From contig NC_064042.1 of the NCBI RefSeq assembly GCF_932526225.1, forward strand, positions 14,085,040 through 14,149,039: a DNA stretch of 64,000 nucleotides. Reading direction: 5' to 3'. The stretch comes from Nematostella vectensis. Lineage: Eukaryota > Cnidaria > Anthozoa > Actiniaria > Edwardsiidae. Numbering within the stretch: the stretch's first letter is position 1; every line of letters begins with the position of its first letter. Of this stretch, positions 8,899 to 17,627 are shown piece after piece. A program made the translations under genes and the position numbers. The notes beneath the pieces were generated by a model. The model was not told where the DNA came from, made no database searches, and saw nothing but the letters and a program-made list of their open reading frames with translations.

Positions 8899-9006
8899 CG
8901 TATACTGATATGTATATATATGCACATAAAGTACGAAGTCGCGTGGCTATGGTGCGGACTGTTAGACATGTCTAACATAGCATAGCACGAGTTATGCGCA
9001 CGCATC
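8899..9006. promoter_or_regulatory. Divergent promoter with a perfect 16-bp palindrome
   Basis: This 108-bp gap separates the capsid gene (minus) from the gene at 9007 (plus). It holds TATATATA-type sequence near 8912 and a perfect palindrome GTTAGACATGTCTAAC at 8961-8976, followed by CATAGCATAGC. An operator or shared activator site between divergent late genes is the likely meaning. Confidence 0.5.
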
Positions 9007-9987
9007 ATGGGTGATGTTGACGTTGACATTGACGATACCTTGCCGGGTGCGTCCGCCGGTCGCGGGGCGGGGGACGACGAGACGACGCCCCTCATCCCGT
9101 TTGACCCCGACGATGGGGAGTCGATCCCAATGACGAGCACGTCGTCGCGTACGCATGCTGCGCATAGCATGGCTTCGCGAAGCGCAACGCAAACCGCAGG
9201 AACGGCAAGCGCTGAAACCTCGTTCATCACAGAGGGTGCAGCGACAAGACTCGGTCTCCAGTCCATCAGGGAGGAATACCCAGACCTTAACGAGAATCTG
9301 ATACGGTTCCAGTCAGACCGGAGGGGAAAGACGCTAATACAGCTTCGCAACCTCGGCAAAGGAGGTTGGATTAAATCAAGACAGCTGTTCAATGAAAACG
9401 GGGGCGTTCGACAGGACGTTGCAAAGCTGAAAGGCTTCAAGATGGCGATGGGGTCCGTGGCAGAGATAGACGCGGTCATACAGGAGAACACAGAACGAGT
9501 CCAAGAGCTGCAAGGGGTGGTAGCCACAGACAGGAAGACCATCGACGACCCTAACACGCCAGAGAGTCGCCGCCAAGAGGCCCGTGAGCGCAACGAGGAA
9601 AGGCTATCCGAGATTGACGAACTAGAACGCGAAAACCGAGAGCTTGAGAACCAAAAGCCGCTCAGAGAGCGCATCAAAGCCATCTTCAAAAAGTACGGCT
9701 TTACCGTCACCGCTATCGGGTTGGCCGTACCGACGACGATCGCGGCCATTGTGACGTCGCTCGGCAAGTCGCTCTCCTCCGTGGCCAGAGGGGTCGGTAA
9801 CGGGCTTAAGGCTATCGGGAAAAAGCTAGGCGAGCTTCTCCCCGGGCTAGTAGGCAGCATCGCGAACTTCGTGTTTAAGGCTGCAGGGGAAGCGGTGAAA
9901 TTCCTTGGCGAAAATGCGTGGCTGCTCATTCTAGCCGTAGCCGCGTTCTTGGTTCGTCGAATGCAAAGCAGTCATCGGAACAAGTAA
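9007..9987 (+). CDS. Coiled-coil membrane protein of the element (intact)
   Basis: 326 residues, ATG 9007 to TAA 9985-9987, with no breaks. Order of parts: an acidic, disordered N-terminus (1-75) with AHSM and TAGTASAET motifs; a compact domain (about 76-150) with WIKSRQLFNE; a long charged coiled coil (about 155-225); a hydrophobic segment (FTVTAIGLAVPTTIAAIV, about 235-255); a glycine-rich amphipathic stretch; and a final transmembrane helix (WLLILAVAAFLV) ending in a basic tail. It is the only long intact gene of the element. A virion membrane or vertex role is possible, but no named family is recognised. It starts from the divergent promoter shared with the capsid gene, and its stop overlaps the convergent gene by 16 nt. 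Confidence 0.7.
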   Translation: MGDVDVDIDDTLPGASAGRGAGDDETTPLIPFDPDDGESIPMTSTSSRTHAAHSMASRSATQTAGTASAETSFITEGAATRLGLQSIREEYPDLNENLIRFQSDRRGKTLIQLRNLGKGGWIKSRQLFNENGGVRQDVAKLKGFKMAMGSVAEIDAVIQENTERVQELQGVVATDRKTIDDPNTPESRRQEARERNEERLSEIDELERENRELENQKPLRERIKAIFKKYGFTVTAIGLAVPTTIAAIVTSLGKSLSSVARGVGNGLKAIGKKLGELLPGLVGSIANFVFKAAGEAVKFLGENAWLLILAVAAFLVRRMQSSHRNK

Positions 9988-11451
9988 TACGCCGCGGCCA
10001 CCGCGAGCGCCGACAGCCCCGCCTTGAGGGCGGTGTGGTCACTTTTCTCGCCCGACATGCTATGCGCAGCGGGGGTAGGGGCCGGGCCCTCCGCGTGCAC
10101 TTTCGCAGGGGCGGGATCCTTGCTTTGCCGCCGGGGCGGCACGTGGTCAGTCGCGTGTTGCACCCTAGGATGCCCACCGGCCATGTTATGAGCACCGACT
10201 GGCTTTGTCTCGGTGTTGATCGCGTTTGCGCCGAGCTTCATGGAGTCCGTGGCTTTCTGCAGCTTATTGTTGTAGCCCACGACGCTTTGCGTGTTTATCA
10301 CCAGATCGCTCGGCATCAGCCACACTCCTGGTGCAACCGCAAGACTCAGTCTCACCTTGGCCTCCTGCACGGCTAACTGGTACCTTTGCACGCTTTGAGC
10401 GATGTCGTTTTCTATGATCGCGTCTTCGAGCAGCTCCGTGAACTCCGCCTGCGCCTCCATGGCCTGCCCACCGGCCCCTGCGATGGAGGAACGGACATTT
10501 ACCTGCGCGCCAAGCACTGTGTAGACGAAAGCCTCGACCGAGCGGTCGAGTCTCCCTAGCCCTGCTTTGGTCAGCCCCTCGCCTTTGGGAGGCGCAAACC
10601 AGCTATATTGCACGCCCCCGTGGTCGTCGCTGCGTATGTAACCCACCTGCTTCCCACTATTGTACGTCCCACCTTCGTCGCTAAACAGATTGAGGTGGCT
10701 CGGGTACTCGTCCGCCGCAGTGTCGTAGACACAGATCACGTGCACGTTGCGATACCCCTCCCCCGGGTAGAACACAAACACATCGCCTAGCCCGTGGTTC
10801 CGCCCGCCTTTCCATCGGCTTACGCGGCAAACCGAACTCTATGCATAGACGCTCGAAAGCGGCCTTCTTGTAGGGGTTACCTTTTTGCGTGAACGGGCTG
10901 TCGCCAGGCAGGGGGACGCCGAGCTCGTAGAGTATCCTCCGCGTGGTAAAGTAGACGTGAAACCTTAGAAATCCCCTGATGACAAAGGGGGGCGTGGCGA
11001 AAGTGGGGTCAGTTAGGGACACCCCACATCCGGCGGTTGCGCACCAGGCCGCAAAGTTGAGTTGCTGTGGCCAGTACCCATAGCAAGGCTCCGATAGCCA
11101 CCGGCGAGACTCCTTGGCGGACTTGTGCGTGACTACTGTCTCTTTGAATACGTCTCGGACCCTAGTCGTGAATGGTTTGTCCTCAGCCACGTGTATCTCC
11201 AGCTGCGTGAGTAGTGGGGTGATGTCTGAGGCCGTGCTCTCCACGGGGGTCGCGGGCACGGCGTAGAGCAGCTTTTGCGCGAGGATCAGAGACCTAGGGA
11301 AACCTAGGGAAACCGGTTTTTTGGCTTGTTCGGCTATAGCGTGTTTGATATGCTCGGCTATAGAGGCTCCCGCCGCAACTGCCGCGTTCTTCGTCTCCTC
11401 CTCCTTCCTTCGGGGGACCTCGTTCAGCATCTGCCAGCCTTCCCAACCCAT
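9972..11451 (-). pseudogene. Conserved structural-type protein with C-terminal membrane anchor, frameshifted
   Basis: First ATG in frame at 11451-11449; the frame runs to about 10800, then a frameshift (between about 10780 and 10830) moves the coding potential to a second frame that continues to a stop at 9972, roughly 490 codons in total. The N-terminal part has an alanine-rich helix and YGYWPQQLNFAAWCATAGCG, then FLRFHVYFTTRRILYELG. The second part has a strand-rich region, VEAFVYTVLGAQVNVRSS, a helical QRYQLAVQEAKVRL and VAPGVWLMPSDLVINTQS. It ends in a proline-rich linker and a transmembrane helix (LSALAVAAAYYLF). This looks like a large virion protein conserved in related cnidarian elements; its exact role is unknown. 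It also carries the AHSM motif. Confidence 0.6.
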
Positions 11452-11493
11452 GCTCAGCCCTATTAAACACAAAGGCGGGCTTTGTTCAACACA

Positions 11494-12171
11494 ATGGTGG
11501 TCCTACACGCTGTGTTCACCGTAGGTGAACTGACGCTCTTCTTCGAGCAGCCGATAAGGCGCCCACGCTTTGTGGCGCTCCGGCAGTGCTCGCTGTTTAG
11601 CAGCTGGTATAATCTCGAGCGGGAGCAGCAGATAACGACTATAGCCCCCCTCCCACCCATCGTTACTCTGCCAGCCAGGCACCACACGGCCGAGTCCATC
11701 GTGGAAACGATCAACCACGCTTAAAGCCAGATTCTGACCGCGAAGCTGGATCCCCTCACCGGGAAGATCGTGCTCGTGTCCAATGGCGTTGCGTTCCTGA
11801 ATGCCGAACTTTGCCCACTATTTGGCCTAGAGGCTAAAGACGACCAGATGGGTATGCGGGGCCTCGCACTGCCCTTGGGGGCTCCCCCACTTAAGGTGAC
11901 TTTGCCGAAAATAGAGGCCTTCTACATCTTCTGCGACATCGTAGACCGCTCGCAGTGCCTCGCCTTAGACGAACTTTCAAACATTCTCGCTTGCCTAGAA
12001 ACCCGCGGGAGGCCGCACGAGAAAGTCGCCTATGGGCCCGACACCCCCGTTTGTGACGTAGCGTCTTCCTCTGAGTTTGTCTCGAGTATCCGAATATGGA
12101 TCAGGGATGACCACGGTAGACGGGTGGACTTTAAGGGCAAGCCTGTTCGCCTCGTATTAGAGCTAACCTAG
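11494..12171 (+). pseudogene. Probable minor capsid (penton-like) protein with one in-frame stop
   Basis: Reading frame 1 from ATG 11494 to the stop at 12169-12171 is continuous (226 codons) except for a TAA at 11722-11724. The product is all-beta in appearance: an early strand-rich region, then PLGAPPLKVTLPKIEAFYIF, and a last strand pair ending in GKPVRLVLELT. A protein of about 225 residues with this strand pattern beside capsid genes suggests the single jelly-roll penton protein of Polinton-like elements, on shape and position only. It starts 42 bp from the divergent minus-strand gene, so the two probably share a promoter. Confidence 0.5.
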
Positions 12172-12187
12172 GCCCGACATAACAGGC

Positions 12188-12789
12188 ATGGCGAACAGCG
12201 ACGTTAGCAGCGGTGGCATATACCCCCCGCTTCCCAGCGTCTGCCCCCCGCAAACGCCTACCGCTCTGGCTAGCACCGGCGGCGACGTGCAAAGCGGAAG
12301 AAGTATAAGCGCGCCTTCGCCGTTACCCATGCTGTGTCTGTGACATCCGGCATCGCTGCAGGGGCGCTCTCCAGCGCCGGGATGGGAGTCTCTTTGAGTG
12401 GGATAGGGGCTCTGATCGGCGCTCCGCTGGCAGGGGTCGCTGGGCTGGTCGGTGTCGTGGGCGCGGGCGCGGGGGCGGTCTCGAGGGGTCTTACGAGCAA
12501 GGTGGCTAAACACGAAGACACGATGGTTTTAGCGGAGAGTAAGAAAAACTCGATCATCGAGCTGGTCTCTAAGGCTCTGCAAGACGGGCGTATCTCAGAC
12601 GACGAGTTTCGGCTAATACTTCGGGAACTAGAGAGATACAACGAGCTCAAGGCCGCTATCAGAGCTCGACATGGCCTCGCCCCGCGCGACGAAAAAAGCG
12701 GGAAAGGGCCCTCCCCGGAGGCACGCGAAAAGGCGAAAAAAAGAGCGCGAAAAATTCGCGAGGAGTTCGGGGGCGAGGTGTTCGAGTAG
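12188..12789 (+). pseudogene. Hypothetical protein with hydrophobic segment, frameshifted near its start
   Basis: An ATG at 12188 opens frame 2 with a proline-rich start. From about 12274 the coding signal is in frame 1, beginning with a strongly basic stretch (RRRRAKRKKYKR), so a one-base shift lies between about 12240 and 12290. The remainder has a long glycine/alanine-rich hydrophobic region (GVSLSGIGALIGAPLAGVAG) and a charged helical C-terminus ending at TAG 12787-12789. A basic arm plus a membrane-active segment recalls small core or membrane-lytic virion proteins, but that is inference only. It is the last gene before the right terminal repeat. Confidence 0.5.
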
Positions 12790-12954
12790 AATTCAGGTTT
12801 AAACGCCACGCCAGCGGATTTGAATTTACGGCCGAAAAACGGTTATTCCGCACCCCGTAGGTCGGCGGCCCTCCTCGTTTTCGCGGCCCCATCGCTATTT
12901 GCCCCAAAAGTCGTGTACGCGCAAGTCCTTGGGCTTGCACGCGCCCGGCCTACA

Positions 12955-13537
12955 CCCTAGTTATTCATGTACGCTGCCCTAATTAGTTATTCATGCACGC
13001 GAAACACCTGCAGCCCTAATTGACTATTCATGTACGCGAAATCTATTTGGCCTACATTAGCTTTTGCCGATTGTTTATGTACGTGAAATCGTTTTGGCCT
13101 ACATTAGCTTTTGCCGTTTGTTTATGTACGTGAAGCATTATCCGCCTGATATATAGAGACGGGGTGCTGGGAGGCCCGGAGGGGGTTTTGCGTAGATTTA
13201 TCCATGCTCTTTTTCGCCCCGACCTTATGTACGCGGAACTGCCCCGGCCTACATTAGCAATTGCCAAAAGCTTATGTACGTGAAATCGATTTGGCCTACA
13301 TTAGCAATCGCCAAAAGCTTATGTACGTGAAATCGATTTGGCCTACATCAGCTTTTGCCGATTGTTTATGTACGTCTGCCTGATATATAGAGACGGGGCT
13401 GGGGGGCTCGGAGGGGGGATTCGCGCCTCCCAGGCCTAAGACGGGAGACGGGGCTGGGAGGCCCGGAGGGGCGATCCGCGCCTCCCACTAGTTTCTCTGA
13501 AACCCCCCAGTCCCCCCCCTATTCCCCCCCCCTGCGA
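12955..13537. repeat. Right terminal inverted repeat
   Basis: Reverse complement of 278-870, with the same 47-bp iterons (GGCCTACATTAGC beside TTATGTACGTG), the same paired subterminal block (near 13140-13195 and 13375-13505) and poly-C at the outer end. One extra subterminal segment (about 13400-13445) is inserted relative to the left copy, and one subterminal block is shortened (near 13180). The interval 12790-12954 between the last gene and this repeat shows no gene. Confidence 0.85.
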
Positions 13538-14710
13538 AAGTCCCCCCTCGAGAAATCCTGGAGCTAGCCCTCTCAGCTTCTGTTCAAAAGATAATACCGA
13601 CGTTGTCGTCGCCCAAAAATATATGTCATGTTTCAACTTTTTGCTTATCATGCGATGATACGAAAAAGACAAGCTGTGTATTGGTTGTTTAATCTGCTGA
13701 CCGATACATGGCCAAAAATGTTCTGATTGTGTGCAATAAGATGCAATAAGATGATAGCTTTGTATAATGTTTCATGTTCGTTAGTCTGTCATTGTTTTTC
13801 TATTGTACCCCAATATTTCCCTTGAGACGTCCCCGTAGAGATTTGTTCGGTGTATTGCTAGGTATAAAGCCTATTCACGTGTCCGAAGAACGAGTTCAAA
13901 TACTTAAATGACCAGTTCCCATGGGTATGCCTGCACTCCACCCTTGGGCAAGACATATTAATGTTTGCAAACAAGTGCAGAACAGGCGGCTTATTAGCAT
14001 TTATTTATAACATATCTTGGTGTCATTCGTTTGATATTTATTTAGAATTTTCTTTTCAGCAGTGAAGAGGCCAGAAAAGGCTTACCTCTGAAGGATGATC
14101 AAGTGACTTATTCTTAAATGAATAAATATAGCAACTTTTGGTCAACATGCCTATTGAATATTGATGAGTTTTTTAAGTACAAATAATAAGTTTTCCTTAA
14201 AAAAACTATGCAAACCATTAAACTATTTACGCAAACGTGTGTGAACGTGTGTGAACGTGTGTGATGCACACGGTAAGGAACATTCCACGCGTGAACTTTG
14301 CTCACTGCCTCACGAGTCCTCAAACTCACAGCTCAAGCAGGAGGAAACTTTGCCTCAGTTACCCGTGAGACCTAAGTTCGTTTGATCGACGTCCGCACAC
14401 TGAGTTTTTGGCCTCGCGAGGCGGCGAGCAAAGAGCACGCGTGAAAATTTTCTCACAGTGTGCGCCGAGCTGACCAAGGTAGCGAACCCAACCAATCATT
14501 GTTTACTTATAGGTGCGCAAAAGCATTAATGTTACCCTTACCATATGCTTCCAAGCAAAACAATCCGAAAATCTACAAGCGAGGTTTACCAAGTTCTTAA
14601 ACGTTTCCCCCAAAGAAGCCGCTTGCGGGCCTTTATTGTTCGAAAAACAGAAGAAAATACAATTCTTGCGTGAGCCTGTAGAAGTAAAAAAAACGTAGGT
14701 TTCTCTTATA
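13538..14710. other. Host intergenic DNA, no gene seen
   Basis: AT-rich sequence in sharp contrast to the adjoining element. The only structure noticed is three copies of ACGTGTGTGA near 14235-14263. No splice-flanked exon or long ORF was found. Confidence 0.6.
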
Positions 14711-15072
14711 ACTGGTGCACACTAGTAACATAACGATATAACAACATAGGCGCGTGCACCCATATGTTCAAGTGTGAATGGTTCGACATTTTGACATAAC
14801 GACATGAACATAACGACATAAGAGAAGAAAAAAACATGTTTTATGTCGGGCTTAAAAGAGTGCGCGCGCCTATTTTGTTATGTCGTTATGTCGCTAGTTA
14901 CATAACGACATGGGCGCGCGCACTCTTATCTTCGTATGTTCAAAAGTGTGAATGGTTCGACATTTTGACATAAACCCGACATAACGACATGGACTTAATG
15001 ACATAAGAGAATTTTTTTTTCTCTTATGTCGTTATGTCCATGTCGTTTTGTCACTAGTGTGCACTAGGCATT
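14711..15072. mobile_element. MITE with TGCACACTAGT ends
   Basis: Begins with GGTGCACACTAGTAACATAA and ends with its inverted counterpart (CACTAGTGTGCAC). The interior is made of alternating CATAACGACATAAG and its reverse complement, giving strong foldback potential. Relatives lie at about 52583-52820 and 55154-55950. Confidence 0.75.
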
Positions 15073-15079
15073 ACATGGG

Positions 15080-15475
15080 TCTTCTTTCGCGAGCGTGTAG
15101 GCCAGGCAGAACATGGGTATAAGCATCTTGTCAACCGCGATCCATACATTTCTCGCGCGTGTAGGTCACGCGCACACGTGAACCCGCTAATGCTCGCGTG
15201 TCTGTGTCGCCCCCTCTTATACCCAAGAGGGGATGATTAAGGGAATAATAGAAGCGCATAAGACTGACATACATCTTATAGACTTGGATTTCAATAAACA
15301 TGCAGCTCAAGCGCGTCTAGGCCACGCAGAGCACGTGTATCTCGTCGATGGCAATTTGACAGAAGTTGACACGCGTGTAGGCCACGCAGAGCACATGTAT
15401 GATCCATCCATCTCGTTCGATGGCAAGTTGACATACAAGGTCGCGCGCGTGTAGGCCACGCAAATCAAGTGCATG
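15080..15475. repeat. Degenerate minisatellite with GTGTAGGCCACGC core
   Basis: Five or so copies of a roughly 60-bp unit built around GCGTGTAGGCCACGCAGAGCAC alternating with a GATGGCAATTTGACA segment. The array ends at the 3' end of the TRAF gene. Confidence 0.65.
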
Positions 15476-17627
15476 TGCTACCTTTCTCGATCTTGTCTAC
15501 GACAATTTTGACAAAAACACAGTTCTCGTTCATGTAACCGCGCGTTCTTAGGACAGTCTGGGAGCAGAACCTCGGGCATCCGCTCGCAACGTTGATATTT
15601 CGTGTCGGACGCTGGAAACTTATGCTGCACGGGTCTGGATCAAACGTCTCTGAAATATTCATTCCGTTATCCTGGTCTATCAATGTTATCGTAATTGTTT
15701 CTTGGAATGGCCAGGGCAATATTGAGTCATATTCACCGCGCATTAATGCTATGAATATCGACAAGTAGTTATCCCTCGCGCTACCGTCGCCGTTAGGAAA
15801 TAACCGCGCACACAATTTGTAACCGAAACGATGCGTATAAAACGGGGAGCTGTAAATAGAAGTTGCGTTGTCTGATTTTGCCTCCGCATATCTTTCGGTA
15901 AATTTTTCTATTTTCCATAAAAAGGTACCATCGTAGGAAGTTGCCTGTTGTATCTGGATCCTAAGATCCTCTTGGAAGAGTTTAGTCTTGTGTATTGTTA
16001 TGGAGCTTTCCAGTTGGCTTAATCGTCTGTTCAGCTTGTTAGGATTTGTCTGACTATCATCTCGGACCTCAAGTCTTTTCATTAGCGATAACAGGCATTC
16101 TTTATTCGCTTTTGTTTTTACCCTAAACGTTTTCAGCTTGTCTAGCATTCTCACTTCTCCTACTAAGTTTTCTTGGTCAAAACGCATCCAGATTTCTGCA
16201 ATGTCACCTTTTTGGTTTGCCACTGTCTTTTCTACTTTTCCTAGTCGTGCGTTCTGGTCATTAAACCTTTCTTTCATTTGCGCAAATTCGTACTTATGCC
16301 TTTCCAATTCAGTCTTAAAAGATGTATTTTCCCCATCAAAACGCTCTAGCTGATTCTGAAGCTCCAATAAATTTGGTTGAGGTTCCCCTGTCGTCCTCCC
16401 TAGTAAGATCATATGTTTAATCACGTGTTTGTTTTGGTGTTCCCTTAGAGCTATTTTTTTAACTTTATAAGTACATCCTAAAGGGCTGAATCTGCAGTCG
16501 GTCAGCGCATTCGGGCATTCCCGCGTATGCGCACTAAGCTTTTTTCTTTCAATACATTTAACTCCGCACTCGTTAGGACACTCAATTGGAAATGCGGGAC
16601 ATTTTTTGAGGTGTTCAATGAGTGTTCTTTCAGGGACATCGTTTTGACAGTACACACACGTGATTAGCCGGAATGGGCATTCTTTCTCAACATGTTTCGC
16701 CAGTTGGAAACGAAGCATTATCTCGCCACAACCGTCAGATGCGTGGATACACGATACCTGGGGACAGAAAAAAGATAGGTCATTCATGTTTGGTTCACTA
16801 TAGTGTCACTCAACCCTAACCATTACTTTTGTGAGCCATATTTGAAGGGGAAAATCTCGGCATACCGCTTAACTCAATGCGTGTCAATCGATCTATAAAT
16901 CAATCGTTTAATCATTTGTTCAGTCAGATAGTTGAGAAAATAACGTATTCTTACCCAGGACGTCGAGGACAGCGTAAAGAGGCGCGAGGACGAAGTGACG
17001 GCGAGAGGCTCTTCTTTCCCTCCCCCTCTACCGGCCTTATTCCGCCTCGTTCATAAGCGAGGGTTTCCGAGGATGATTCAAGACTAGAGAGGTTATGGTA
17101 GAAAATACTATGCCGGGGAGATGTTAAACGGGGGATACTTCCTTCATGTTTGTTGTGTCGCCATTTGAACAAATTCCAACCCATTTTTTTTTCTTCTTTT
17201 CGTTTTCTAGGCATGCAGGGAAATTTATAACGGGTTAAAAATCATATTTCAAGGGCTCACAGGGGCTGATATTCAGTCATATTTCGAGGGTTCCCTTTGC
17301 AGTTTTAGAGGGAGAAAGTCGCTTCATTTTTGTCGTGTCGCCATATGACGAAATACAAACCCAATATTAAAGAAAACCGTATAGTTCGGGAGCCAGTCAA
17401 GACTAACCTTTATAAATGCACATACTTCTTCATGCACGGTAACCATGGCAACAGGTCCAGTCCATTGGCAGCCATCACACCTTCCATGACAGTAACACGG
17501 AAGCGCCTGCATCTCTGCTAAGGCACAGCGGTCATGGAACACGCTCAAGGCTTGTATGGTCTGCCCATCTCTCGGGCAGGCAGGGAAAGGGGAGAGAAGT
17601 ATGACGTCGATGCAATGCTTACAAAAT
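15465..17627 (-). CDS. TRAF-family adaptor (RING, TRAF zinc fingers, MATH), 5' end missing
   Basis: Two exons were placed on the minus strand. Exon 17408-17627 follows a TTTCAG acceptor, encodes the second half of a RING finger (FCKHCI ... CPRDG) and the first TRAF-type zinc finger, and ends at AAG/GTTAG. Exon 15465-16757 follows a CCCCAG acceptor in matching phase. The product then shows repeated TRAF zinc fingers (CNTC-like pairs with H-x3-C spacing through about 130 residues), a coiled coil, and a C-terminal MATH/TRAF-C domain with FLWKIEKF and FYTHRFGYKLCARLFPNGDG. TRAF proteins couple TNF/IL-1/Toll-type receptors to NF-kB and MAPK signalling in the cytoplasm. The exon(s) with the start codon and the first RING cysteines were not found; they should lie upstream of 17.6 kb. 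Confidence 0.9.

Larger units (their letters stand above)
278..13537. mobile_element. Integrated Polinton-like / adintovirus-like DNA virus element, degraded
   Basis: A GC-rich block with about twelve closely packed genes on both strands sits in AT-rich host DNA and is bounded by long inverted repeats (about 278-870 and 12955-13537). The gene set combines a DNA replication protein (polymerase-like core, SF1 helicase, HNH) with a virion module: packaging ATPase, candidate double jelly-roll capsid protein, a probable minor capsid protein and several small membrane proteins. That combination defines Polinton-like and adintovirus-like elements of animals. Unlike classic Mavericks I see no retroviral-type integrase and no protease; a tyrosine recombinase is also not visible. 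Exact ends and target duplication cannot be fixed because both ends run into G/C homopolymers. Nearly every large ORF is broken, so the copy is probably not functional. Confidence 0.85.

Noticed and set aside
8841-9929. 362-codon ORF antisense to the gene at 9007-9987
   Set aside because: Shadow of the intact + strand gene, which has coiled-coil and membrane helices; the antisense product is serine-rich and featureless.
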